Shown: positions 9,140-17,444 of the stretch, one piece after another
Position numbering within the stretch: the first letter of the stretch is position 1
Layout of the letters: each line of letters starts with the position of its first letter
Source of the DNA: Sphingobium indicum B90A
Lineage (GTDB): Bacteria > Pseudomonadota > Alphaproteobacteria > Sphingomonadales > Sphingomonadaceae
Direction of reading: 5' to 3'
NCBI RefSeq assembly: GCF_000264945.2
Contig: NZ_CP013070.1
Span: 1,116,001-1,180,000, forward strand
DNA: 64,000 nt
Notes under the pieces: model-generated
Database searches by the model: none
Told to the model about the DNA's origin: nothing
Seen by the model: the letters and a program-made list of their open reading frames with translations, nothing else
Position numbers and translations under genes: made by a program

Positions 9140-10563
9140 AGCCCGTCCACTCCCTTGAGCAGCGCGCGCATCTCCTCCGCGGGCGATTGCACAGGCGGTG
9201 CGCTCTGCACCGGCTGCTTCGCCATCAGCAGCAGAAATTGCGGCGCCAGCGTATCCTCGAACATCCACAGTTCGCCATTGGGCGTCGCCACCAGGGCGGG
9301 TTGCAGCCGCACCATGGCGTCGCGCGCCTGGCTTTCGTTGATGGACCCGCCGCCCAGCACCTCATGGCCGAGCTTCACCAGCCGCTCATAGCTGATGGCG
9401 GACATTTGGGAGGCCACCACGGCGGCAAGAGCGATCATCCGGCGCGACGAACCGGCTTCCCAGAGGATGCGGCGGAACAGCGCATGGGTCTGGCCGCTCA
9501 TCTCCTCCCAGTCCTCCAGCGCGGAAATCAGTCCCTGCTCGACATCGGAAAGCAGCATCCGGTCGCGCGCGGCCGCTTCCGTCACCAGGGCGGCCGACAT
9601 GCCGAACAGCCGGGCATGATAGGGCGAACCCATGGCCGCGCTCGCCAGCGCGTCCAGCGCATCCTCGTCGATGGAAAGCCGCGCATTGCCCGCGCAGGAC
9701 AGCAGCAGCCGCTCCAGTTCCGGCTTGGGGATCGGCGCGACCCGCTGCGGCACCAGATGGCGGCGCAGCGAGGGGTGGGCGGCGATCAGCCCGTCTATGT
9801 CGCTGGCAATGCCAACCAGCACGACCTGGACCGGCGAGTGGATGTCGGTCAGCAGCTTCAGCAGCGTCGCGACATCCTGCTTGGCCGTTTCGGACTGCAC
9901 CCGGTCATATTCGTCGATGATCAGGATGGACCGTTCCCGCACCTCCTCCACCAGCAGGGCGGAGAGGCGCGACACGTCCAGCGGCTCGCCCATCATCTTG
10001 CGCGCCCGTTCCTGTCCGGCGCTGCTCATCGGCAGTTCCGTCAGGAAGGGGCGGAAGAGGGAGTCGAAATCCGCCTCCCCATTGGCGGAGGCATAGAGCG
10101 CGACGCATCCCGCCTCGTCCGCCAGGTCGCCGAACACGCGGGCGAGCGATGTCTTGCCCGATCCCCGCGTGCCGAAGATCACGGCATGCTTGCGCTGCAC
10201 GACGATCGCCTCGACCAGCTTTTCCAGTTCGCTGTTGCGCCCGGCCAGGCCGTGGCGGTCCGTCACCGGCATGGCGGTGTTGAACGCCGCATAGATGCTG
10301 TCGCGGCGCAGGCTGATCGGCTTGATCGGCGCGGCCATTGCGCTCATCGATAGCGGGCGGTGCGACGGTTCCTCCGGCTGCGCTTCGGGCGCCTCATGGC
10401 GGAAGCCGGGCAAGGCCGGCACGTCGAGGTGCAGCGGCACGTCGTCGGGAATGGTGCGCTCATTGCGCCTCTCCCCGTTTCGGGCGAGGGACAGGAAGCG
10501 ATCGAAAATACCGGATTTCTGGCCGGATCGTGGTTGCGCGAAGCCTTGATCGAGGGTCGTCAA
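9136..10563 (-). CDS. AAA-type ATPase within exopolysaccharide operon
   Basis: This 475-residue protein has a disordered N-terminal 100 residues and then an AAA/ORC-like ATPase module: Walker A GTRGSGKTS (131-139), Walker B SILIIDEYD (212-220) and a sensor-like VVLVGIASD. It resembles ExeA-type ATPases that support transport across the envelope, but no TM segment or peptidoglycan-binding domain is seen. It is embedded between wza and wzz with TTGA and ATGA overlaps, so it is expressed with the export machinery. It could energise or control assembly, perhaps replacing the activity lost in the CpsD-like protein. The TTG start at 10563 is supported by a GGGAG element 8 bases upstream. Its exact role is unknown. 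Confidence 0.8.
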   Translation of the reverse strand: MTTLDQGFAQPRSGQKSGIFDRFLSLARNGERRNERTIPDDVPLHLDVPALPGFRHEAPEAQPEEPSHRPLSMSAMAAPIKPISLRRDSIYAAFNTAMPVTDRHGLAGRNSELEKLVEAIVVQRKHAVIFGTRGSGKTSLARVFGDLADEAGCVALYASANGEADFDSLFRPFLTELPMSSAGQERARKMMGEPLDVSRLSALLVEEVRERSILIIDEYDRVQSETAKQDVATLLKLLTDIHSPVQVVLVGIASDIDGLIAAHPSLRRHLVPQRVAPIPKPELERLLLSCAGNARLSIDEDALDALASAAMGSPYHARLFGMSAALVTEAAARDRMLLSDVEQGLISALEDWEEMSGQTHALFRRILWEAGSSRRMIALAAVVASQMSAISYERLVKLGHEVLGGGSINESQARDAMVRLQPALVATPNGELWMFEDTLAPQFLLLMAKQPVQSAPPVQSPAEEMRALLKGVDGL

Positions 10564-11384
10564 AACAGCTTCTCCCGGATGATGAGGACGTCTTCAGGCT
10601 TCACTGGATCGTCCAGCTTCGCCTGTATTTCCTTCCCCTCCCGCCGGACTTTTATCCTTTTCGTGGAACCCGCCAGGGTCGGCCCGCCCGCCAACGCCAA
10701 TGCCTGCCGGAAGCTTTGCCCCGGCACATAGGAAAAGGCGCCGGGCTGCTGGACCTGGCCGTAGACATAGACTTTCTCCGCCGGCGGCACGAACAGCGTG
10801 TCGCCTGCCTTCAACGGCCGCATCGCGCCTGCGCCCATGTCGGCCAGCGAAATGCGCACCGGCCCGCTGCCGTCGGCGGGCGTCAGGATGACGGCATTGG
10901 CGCCGTCCTTGGTCGAACCGCCCGCCTTGGCGAGCATCGACGCGACCGTATAATCCCGGTCGAGCGGATAATTGCCCGCTTCCGGCACATTGCCGAGCAC
11001 GGTGACGAACCGGCTGACATAGTTGCTGACCTCCACGCTGACGGACGGCTTGGTGAGATAACCGCCGCTGGCGTATCCCGCGGCGATGTCCTGCGCGAGT
11101 TGAGTGGTCGTCTTGCCCTTGGCGGAAACCGGGCCGACCAGCGCGAGCAGGACGGTACCGTCCTCCTTGATGCGCGTCGTGGTCGACAGGTCCGGCTGAC
11201 CGAAGACGGAGATTTTCAGCTCGTCATTGGGACCGAGCTGATAGCCCGCGCTCGCCGTCTGCGCGACGGGAGCGGCGGTTGCGGTCGCCGCCGCGTTTCC
11301 GGCGGCGGTCTGGGCAGTCGCAGTCATCGGACCTGCAATGATGAGCAGGGTCGAGATGGATTTCAGGAGAGTATCGGCTTTCAC
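10560..11384 (-). CDS. Polysaccharide export protein, Wza/OMA family
   Basis: A 274-residue periplasmic/outer-membrane exporter. After a signal peptide (about 1-25, cleaved near ATAQ) comes the polysaccharide-export domain starting YQLGPNDELKISVFGQPDLS, and then SLBB-type segments (VTVLGNVPEAGNYPL and VYVYGQVQQPGAFSYVPGQ). There is no lipobox cysteine, so unlike E. coli Wza it is probably not lipidated. The GTG start at 11384 has GGGAG 8 bases upstream. It is followed by the AAA ATPase gene in a TTGA overlap. It forms the outer-membrane channel of the Wzx/Wzy pathway encoded around it. Confidence 0.9.
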   Translation of the reverse strand: MKADTLLKSISTLLIIAGPMTATAQTAAGNAAATATAAPVAQTASAGYQLGPNDELKISVFGQPDLSTTTRIKEDGTVLLALVGPVSAKGKTTTQLAQDIAAGYASGGYLTKPSVSVEVSNYVSRFVTVLGNVPEAGNYPLDRDYTVASMLAKAGGSTKDGANAVILTPADGSGPVRISLADMGAGAMRPLKAGDTLFVPPAEKVYVYGQVQQPGAFSYVPGQSFRQALALAGGPTLAGSTKRIKVRREGKEIQAKLDDPVKPEDVLIIREKLF

Positions 11385-11411
11385 AGCTCATGCTCCCAAT
11401 ATATTGAGGAT

Positions 11412-12695
11412 CTAGAAATGTAGGGCAGCGCCCAGCGTTACTTGCGTGCCGCTATAGTTCGATATGCTGGTATCTGTTCTGCGGGTGTAATGCTGGGCAT
11501 CCAGCGTAAGATCGAAACGATCCGAAAGTTTCCTTTTGAGCAGGCCGCCGAACCGACGATTGCGGTCGGCCGTGATCGAATAGGGACGAAGCGCCGCATC
11601 CTGCCGGAACTTTCTGCGGTCCCATTCCGCATAAAGGCCCGCGGAGGTGAGTTCCGAGATCGAAAATTCACCCTGTATGCGGTAGCTGGTGTCGATGGCG
11701 AAGCCGCTCGCGATCAGGCTGTCGTTGATGATGGCGCGCTCCGTCGTCGCGGTCAGCTTCAGGCGCGGAATGGCCTGCGTCGACAGGCTGACCTTCCAGC
11801 CCAGCCCGTCATAGCCGCCGACCGCCGCGCTGTCGCTGCTGACGTCCAGCCAGCGGACATCCGCGTCGATCTGCGTGATCGGCGTCACCGCGCGCTGGAA
11901 CCGCAGGCCATAGCTGTTGATGCGGTTCTCTATGCCCAGCGTGTCGCGCTTGCTGTTCACCCGCTCATAATAAGCGGTCAGCGTGCCCAGGCTGGGCATG
12001 GCATAGCCGATCCCGCCCATGAACAAGTCGCTGGTCTGGTCGGCATAGTCGAACTGGTCGGCGTTGCGCGTGGTGTCATGCTCGTAGCTCGCCACCGGGA
12101 ACAGCCCCGGCCGTTCGCAGGTGAAATCCGCGCCGATGGTGGCGAATTTCTGGAGATTTTCGGTCGCCGAATTGATGTCGCCATAATCGGCGCGCTGCTG
12201 GCGATAGGCGGCGCGCGGGGTGATCAGGCAGGTCGCGCCGAAGCGGACATTGGCCTTCGCTTCCGTGTCGAGGCGCAGCTTGCTTCGCTGCCCTTCGGAA
12301 ACGAAACGGTCATAGCCGATCTTGCCGCGCAGCAATATGTCGTGCCGGCCCACCGGCATGCCGTAGGTCGCCTCCAGGGATGGCGTGACGATCAGGTCAT
12401 CGGTCGGGTTTTCGACGCGGTCGTCCACACGATAGACATTGTCGTCATAAAGTAGATCGAGACCGGCCGTCAGGTGAAGGCCGTAATCGCTGATGCGCCT
12501 CTGTTCCGTTGCATTATTGACGCGCTTCGGATCAGTCGATCCGTCATTATCCTGCGCGCGCAAGACTGTGGGCATGGCCACCAGCATTACGGCACCACTC
12601 AGCGCCGCAGCGAAGCAGGTGCGGGACCGGGAAGTCTGTCGATCGAAAGGCGCAAAAATACAGCCCCGCAATCGCGGATTATTATATTCGTTCAA
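11412..12695 (-). CDS. Outer-membrane beta-barrel protein of the exopolysaccharide operon
   Basis: About 427 residues with an N-terminal signal (FAAALSGAVMLVAMPTVLRAQ) followed by many alternating strands ending in aromatic residues and a C-terminal hydrophobic GAALHF, typical of an outer-membrane barrel. It is like the EpsL-type/porin-like barrel proteins that accompany Wza in many exopolysaccharide loci. No ATG fits the N-terminus: the TTG at 12695 has AAGGGT 9 bases upstream; an earlier TTG at 12725 is also in frame. It may take part in export or anchoring of the polymer at the surface. It begins the long overlapping run of the operon, 27 bases before wza. Confidence 0.78.
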   Translation of the reverse strand: MNEYNNPRLRGCIFAPFDRQTSRSRTCFAAALSGAVMLVAMPTVLRAQDNDGSTDPKRVNNATEQRRISDYGLHLTAGLDLLYDDNVYRVDDRVENPTDDLIVTPSLEATYGMPVGRHDILLRGKIGYDRFVSEGQRSKLRLDTEAKANVRFGATCLITPRAAYRQQRADYGDINSATENLQKFATIGADFTCERPGLFPVASYEHDTTRNADQFDYADQTSDLFMGGIGYAMPSLGTLTAYYERVNSKRDTLGIENRINSYGLRFQRAVTPITQIDADVRWLDVSSDSAAVGGYDGLGWKVSLSTQAIPRLKLTATTERAIINDSLIASGFAIDTSYRIQGEFSISELTSAGLYAEWDRRKFRQDAALRPYSITADRNRRFGGLLKRKLSDRFDLTLDAQHYTRRTDTSISNYSGTQVTLGAALHF

Positions 12696-12888
12696 AATCA
12701 ATCGACCCTTATTGCATTGCAGCAATCAGGGCATGCTAGAAGTATTTCTACGTAAAACCACTGCCCGGAAAGCAGCTTGTCGCGTCAAAACAACGGCTCG
12801 GTTCATCGCAAGGAGGGCGCGGCGGGACCAGTCCCGGCGCACCCTGTCGCTGTTAATCTGAGAGAAAGATTGGGCTTTGCGAGTCCGG

Positions 12889-13086
12889 TCAGAAGATCAG
12901 CCAGGCAATGGCGGCCACAGTGCCGACAAAGGCCAGGATGCCGGCCCAACGCGACAGAACCTGCACGCCGCTTTCGGCGCGATCGGCAAAGGTCTTGCCC
13001 TCTACGCGTACAGGAAAATCACGGCGCACCTCCGCCGTTTCGATCAATGAGGGTGCCGTCGCAACTGCTGCAAATTCTTCCGCCAC
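12889..13086 (-). CDS. Small single-span membrane protein (paralogue A)
   Basis: A 65-residue protein beginning with GTG, acidic to mixed N-terminal half and one C-terminal transmembrane helix (GILAFVGTVAAIAWLIF). The segment before the helix, VQVLSRWAG, is nearly the same as IQRLSRWAG in the 77-residue protein at 15049-15282, so the two are paralogues lying on either side of the priming transferase gene. This shared motif is the main reason for calling it a gene. No known family is recognised. Position suggests a membrane partner of the polysaccharide machinery. Confidence 0.6.
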   Translation of the reverse strand: MAEEFAAVATAPSLIETAEVRRDFPVRVEGKTFADRAESGVQVLSRWAGILAFVGTVAAIAWLIF

Positions 13087-13213
13087 GTCGATATTCCCGC
13101 CGCCCGATTGGTGATGACGTTAATATCCGATTTTGCGGTTAACAAATAGTTGGGAAGGGCGACGTACTGACATCCATTCGTCGCATATGACGATGTTTCA
13201 GCGCCACATTTCT

Positions 13214-13233
13214 AATCTGGATCAGATTTTTTT
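13214..13233 (+). terminator. Terminator-like hairpin with T-tract, plus strand
   Basis: AATCTG, spacer GAT and CAGATT form a perfect 6-bp stem followed at once by a run of T on the plus strand. Both flanking genes are on the minus strand, where the same sequence has a leading A-tract instead. It may end an unannotated plus-strand transcript in 13087-13213, or be chance. Confidence 0.3.
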
Positions 13234-13375
13234 GCGATGAAGCGTTTTGAGCAACGGTTCGTCGCAAATTTTATTTTTCTCCCGGAACCTTTTTCGTCCT
13301 TTTGCGTGTTGGGCGCTCGCCCGATTCGCCATCCCAATTCAGTCCTCTCCCCAGCAGGAAGATGGACGCTGAACC

Positions 13376-14767
13376 CTAATAAGCGTTCTTGTGGACCAGC
13401 ACGTTGAGCGTGCCCAACAGGATCGCTATGTCGCGCATCAGGCTCCAGCCATGCAGATATTCCAGGTCCGCCTCCACCCGGTTCAATATGTCGCGGCGCG
13501 TTTCCGTCGCGCCCCGAAAGCCGCGGATCTGCGCCAGGCCGGTGATCCCCGGCTTCAGCGCATGGCGGTGCCAATATTGCCGGTCGACCTGCCAGAATAG
13601 CTGTTCCTCAGCCGTCGATCCCAGGGCGTGGGGGCGCGGCCCCACCAGGCTCATCTCGCCCAACAGCACGTTGATGAGCTGCGGCAGTTCATCGATGCTG
13701 GTCTTGCGGATGAAGGCCCCGACCCGCGTGATGCGATTGTCGTCCCGCTGCGTCGAAGTCGCGCCCGCGCTGTCGCACTGCTCCACCTTCATGCTGCGGA
13801 ATTTCAGGATGTGAAACAGCATGTTGCCGCGCCCTATCCGTTCCTGCTTGAAGAAGACGGGGCCGGGCGAGTCCAGCTTGATCAGGATCGCCACCACCGC
13901 CATCAGTGGGGCGAGAAGGATCAGCACCGGCACCGTCAGAGCGATGTCCAGCAGCCGCTTCTTCGCCCGGTTGGCGAGGTTCAACGGCCCGCGCGACACC
14001 ACCAGAGTGGGCGTGCCGCGGTAGGACTGCACCGCCAGCGGCGCCATCGGGTCCAGTTCCGGCACGATGATCTCGCCCAATATGTTGCCGCCCTTCAGCA
14101 TCTGGGCCCAATCGGCCTTGCGTTCGGCCGGGCAGGAGATGACCGCGCGATCATAGTCGCGGAGCAAGGTGCCCAGACGATGCAGCATATAGGGATCGTC
14201 CAGGTCGGCCTTCAATCCAATCGCCGCCGCATCGACGATCACCATGCCGCCGACATCGTCGGGAATGGCGCCGTCGTCGATGATCAGGAGCTGCGCAAAC
14301 AGCCCGTCTGCAAAGTTGCGGCGAACCATGCGCACGATCATCAGCCGTTGCAGAACGAGCAAGGTGCCGCTGCACAATATTCCGGCCGAAATGCCTAGCC
14401 GCGACAATTGTCCGGTTGCCTTGAGCGAGAAGACGACCAGCAGGAAGATCAGCAATGTGCCCGCGAAAGCCATGGTCGCGCTGCGGCAGGACTGGGTCAT
14501 GTGCATCAGGCAATGGGGATTATAGGCCTGATTATGGAAAGCCAGGACCGCGTACACGATCATGCCGCCCGCCAGCGGCTGCCACTGCCCGTCCGCCAGC
14601 CATTGCAGGCCGGCGGCGCGCAGCCCGAAGGCAAAGCCCGTCGCAAGCGCCGCCATGTCGGCCACGAGCAGGAGCATGCACAGCCAAAGCCGCGCATTCC
14701 GCTGCCCTGCGGCTGTAGAGGGCTGGCGACTGGGAACACCTTTGATCGCCAGATCAATTTTCGACAT
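13376..14767 (-). CDS. Exopolysaccharide priming sugar-phosphate transferase (WbaP/GelB-type)
   Basis: A 463-residue polyprenyl-phosphate hexose-1-phosphate transferase that starts repeat-unit assembly on undecaprenyl phosphate. It has four N-terminal TM segments (about 27-165), a central soluble region, a re-entrant helix ([35 protein letters not shown]) and the catalytic domain with [31 protein letters not shown] and SLVGPRPHA. The ATG at 14767 is preferred because AAGGG lies 6 bases upstream; a TTG two codons earlier is also in frame. It is flanked by two small paralogous membrane proteins. Which hexose it transfers cannot be told from sequence; glucose or galactose is usual. Confidence 0.92.
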   Translation of the reverse strand: MSKIDLAIKGVPSRQPSTAAGQRNARLWLCMLLLVADMAALATGFAFGLRAAGLQWLADGQWQPLAGGMIVYAVLAFHNQAYNPHCLMHMTQSCRSATMAFAGTLLIFLLVVFSLKATGQLSRLGISAGILCSGTLLVLQRLMIVRMVRRNFADGLFAQLLIIDDGAIPDDVGGMVIVDAAAIGLKADLDDPYMLHRLGTLLRDYDRAVISCPAERKADWAQMLKGGNILGEIIVPELDPMAPLAVQSYRGTPTLVVSRGPLNLANRAKKRLLDIALTVPVLILLAPLMAVVAILIKLDSPGPVFFKQERIGRGNMLFHILKFRSMKVEQCDSAGATSTQRDDNRITRVGAFIRKTSIDELPQLINVLLGEMSLVGPRPHALGSTAEEQLFWQVDRQYWHRHALKPGITGLAQIRGFRGATETRRDILNRVEADLEYLHGWSLMRDIAILLGTLNVLVHKNAY

Positions 14768-15048
14768 CTGCAACCCTTTTTATGTCTTGACGTCAAGCCG
14801 GCCACCGCCGCGCGGCAGTGTGTTAACCATCAGACATCCGCAGCGTTTTGATTTATGTTGCGCAGCAGCAGGGCATAAATGTTTTGGGCTGACAATCGGG
14901 CTTGGGGTGCGCGGACCCGCTTTTCCGATGACCTGTTCGTCCTGGAAGATGCTCCGCCCCAGATTTGCGACGACCTGAAACAGCGCCGCTTTGCCATGTT
15001 GGACGTCCGGCCCGGTAAAGGCCGGTCCGATCCGAATCATTATCGGGA

Positions 15049-15282
15049 TCAGCCGATGATCCACCACCCCAGCAGAAGCAGTGTCGTCAGCAAGGCAAAG
15101 GGGCCTGCCCAGCGCGACAGGCGCTGTATGGCGGCCTCTATTTGCTCTTGCGGAAAATGCCACCGGGAATGCGGGCCTTCGCCATCCATGCTCTCCCGAT
15201 GCACAGGATCGTGCCGAGGCGCGGAGGGAGCCGTGTTGGCGCCGCTGCCCTTGTCCTGCGGTTGGGGAGAAAGGTCGATCAT
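15049..15282 (-). CDS. Small single-span membrane protein (paralogue B)
   Basis: A 77-residue protein with a polar, proline- and histidine-rich N-terminal half and one C-terminal membrane helix (PFALLTTLLLLGWWIIG). IQRLSRWAG before the helix matches VQVLSRWAG of the 65-residue protein at 12889-13086. It lies upstream of the priming transferase and may be the first gene of the exopolysaccharide operon, although 281 bases with no other convincing gene separate them. The ATG start has an AGGA about 10 bases upstream. Family unknown. Confidence 0.6.
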   Translation of the reverse strand: MIDLSPQPQDKGSGANTAPSAPRHDPVHRESMDGEGPHSRWHFPQEQIEAAIQRLSRWAGPFALLTTLLLLGWWIIG

Positions 15283-15439
15283 TTTCCGGTCCTGGTCATC
15301 CCGATGCGACCTGCCGACAGGATAGCTCGCTTCGTCGAAAAGGAAAGCGAATTCCGGGCCAGGGCTGAGCGAATGCGTCCGCCCTGGATCATTCCACTGA
15401 ACGCTTGGATGAAATGCAGGTCTCGACTATCCTGTCTTC

Positions 15440-15910
15440 ATGAAACAGGACCGACAGATCGATGCCGTCGACCGAAAGATCATCGCGGCGTTGCAGGAGG
15501 ATGCGACGCTCAGCCATGCCGAACTGGCTGAAAGGGTGGGGGCCTCCAGCGCTTCCTGCTGGCGCCGGATCAAGGCGCTGGAGGCTGCGGGCATACTCGC
15601 GGCCACGGTCAGGCTGGTCGATCCGGAAAAGGTCGGGCGCGGCGTCAACGTCCTCTGCAACATCCGCATGCGCAGCCACGCGCAGGAAGCCCGCCGCGCA
15701 TTCGAGCAGTTCGTGGAAAGCCGGCCGGAAATCGTCGAATGCTTTTCGATGTCGGGGGAATGGGACTATCTGATACGCGTCGTGGTGGCGGATGTCGCGG
15801 ATTATAACCGCTTCCTGATGATGACCTTGCTGGGCCATCCCTCGGTGGCGGGGGCCGCCTCCCACTTCGCCCTGTCCATGACGAAGTTCACCACCGCCCT
15901 CCCGGTCTAA
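15440..15910 (+). CDS. Lrp/AsnC family transcriptional regulator
   Basis: A 156-residue regulator with an N-terminal winged helix-turn-helix (IDAVDRKIIAALQEDATLSHAELAERVGAS, then SCWRRIKALEAAGI) and a C-terminal RAM/AsnC effector domain (residues about 70-150, with FSMSGEWDYLIRVVVADVADYNRFL). Such proteins bind DNA as dimers to octamers and respond to amino acids. It is transcribed divergently from the exopolysaccharide operon, with 157 bases between it and the small membrane protein gene, so it could control that operon, its own gene, or distant targets; the sequence does not decide. No linked amino-acid transporter is present. Confidence 0.93.
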   Translation: MKQDRQIDAVDRKIIAALQEDATLSHAELAERVGASSASCWRRIKALEAAGILAATVRLVDPEKVGRGVNVLCNIRMRSHAQEARRAFEQFVESRPEIVECFSMSGEWDYLIRVVVADVADYNRFLMMTLLGHPSVAGAASHFALSMTKFTTALPV

Positions 15911-15917
15911 CCTGTTC

Positions 15918-15938
15918 CTCCCCATCATCGATGGGGAG
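15918..15938 (+). terminator. Hairpin downstream of the Lrp-family gene
   Basis: CTCCCCAT and ATGGGGAG form a perfect 8-bp stem around a 5-base loop, 8 bases after the regulator stop codon. There is no T-tract, so it is a possible 3'-end structure and not a classical intrinsic terminator. Confidence 0.4.
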
Positions 15939-16017
15939 CGCCCAAAGGCGCAGCAACGCCCGCGACCAAAACAGCGCAATCCGTTATGTTGAAGATTATT
16001 CGGTGGACGCGCTTTTT

Positions 16018-16093
<76 letters not shown>

Positions 16094-16130
16094 ATGCCCG
16101 CTTTCGGCTTGTGCCTTCATGCCGGGAATT

Positions 16131-16206
<76 letters not shown>

Positions 16207-16331
16207 ACATCCGCTTTCGGCTTGTTCCCAATGGGCCGTCGCCTTGGCGTGGGCGGGCTGTTAGCAGTCGCATCGGACTTTGCAAACAGGAAATCGCGCC
16301 CGCCGGCAAATTTTTGCGGGCAGGCGCCCTT

Positions 16332-17444
16332 TCATCCCCAGCTTCCCGGACGGCTGCGCCGCCGGCCCGATCGTTCGATGGCCATGATGATGCCGACGCA
16401 CAGCATCACCGTCAGCATCGACGATCCGCCATAGGACATGAAGGGCAGGGGAATGCCCACCACGGGCGCCAGGCCCATCACCATCATCAGGTTGATCGCG
16501 ACATAGAAGAAGATCGTCGTGGTCAGCCCCGCCGCCACCAGCCGCGCATATTTGTCCTGCGCGCGGAGCGATACGCCGATCCCCCAGCGGAACAGCAGCA
16601 TGAAGGCGCCGATCAGCAGCACGCCGCCCATCAGACCCCATTCCTCCGCCATGGTGGCGAAGACGAAGTCGGTATGCCCCTCCGGCAGATAATCCAGATG
16701 GCTCTGCGTGCCCTTGAGGAAGCCCTTGCCGAAAATTCCTCCGGATCCGATGGCGATCTTCGACTGGCTGATGTGATAGCCAGCGCCCAGCGGATCGCTT
16801 TCAGGGTCGAGGAAGATGAGGACGCGGTTCTTCTGGTAATCGTGCAGGAAGCTGAAGGCGATGGGGACGATGGCGGCCAGCGTCAGACCCGACCCCACGA
16901 ACAGCCGCAGCGGCAGGCCGGCGAGGAACATCACCGTCACCCCGCCCGCCGCGATCATGGTCGCGGTGCCGAGGTCGGGTTGCACCAGCACCAGCGCCCA
17001 GGGCACGCCGATCAGCACCAGCGCGGGCCAGATGGCGTTCCAGCGCCTGATCTCGCCCACGGGCAGCAGCGCGTAGAAGCGCGCCACGGCGAGCACGATT
17101 ACCGGCTTCATGAATTCGGAGGGCTGCAATTGCATGAAGCCCAGGTTGATCCATCGCTGGCTGCCTCCCGCCACCCCGCCGATCAGTTCGACCAGGAACA
17201 GGGCTGTCAGCACGACGCCATAGGCCGGGAAGGCGAAGCGGGCGAAGGTTTCCAGCGGTATCCTGCTCAGCACCAGGGCCATGCCCGAAAATATGGCGAA
17301 GCGAACGGCCTGGTTGATCGCCCAGGGCGTGATGCTGCCACCCGCCGCGCTGTAGAGCACCAATGTCCCGAAGCCGGCGATGGCGAGCAATATGCCCAAC
17401 ACGCGCCAGGGGAATTGGGTCAGGGGCTCTGGGACGATGCTCAT
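16332..17444 (-). CDS. rodA: Rod shape-determining protein RodA
   Basis: A 370-residue SEDS-family peptidoglycan glycosyltransferase with about ten TM segments. Conserved features are GSQRWINLGFMQLQPSEFMKP, QPDLGTA, the large extracellular loop with NRVLIFLDPESDPLGAGYH and QSKIAIGSGGIFGKG, and LPFMSYGGSSML near the C-terminus. The Asp/Glu pair in WGLMG and PEGHTDFVFA is typical of the family. It works with PBP2 (mrdA), whose TGA overlaps its ATG. It polymerises lipid II for lateral wall growth and completes the mreB-mreC-mreD-mrdA-rodA elongasome operon. Confidence 0.96.
   Translation of the reverse strand: MSIVPEPLTQFPWRVLGILLAIAGFGTLVLYSAAGGSITPWAINQAVRFAIFSGMALVLSRIPLETFARFAFPAYGVVLTALFLVELIGGVAGGSQRWINLGFMQLQPSEFMKPVIVLAVARFYALLPVGEIRRWNAIWPALVLIGVPWALVLVQPDLGTATMIAAGGVTVMFLAGLPLRLFVGSGLTLAAIVPIAFSFLHDYQKNRVLIFLDPESDPLGAGYHISQSKIAIGSGGIFGKGFLKGTQSHLDYLPEGHTDFVFATMAEEWGLMGGVLLIGAFMLLFRWGIGVSLRAQDKYARLVAAGLTTTIFFYVAINLMMVMGLAPVVGIPLPFMSYGGSSMLTVMLCVGIIMAIERSGRRRSRPGSWG

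Noticed and set aside
14879..15325. Plus-strand open frame of 148 codons between the priming transferase and the Lrp gene
   Set aside because: No domain, low-complexity C-terminal half and antisense to the small membrane protein that has a paralogue; coding support is poor.
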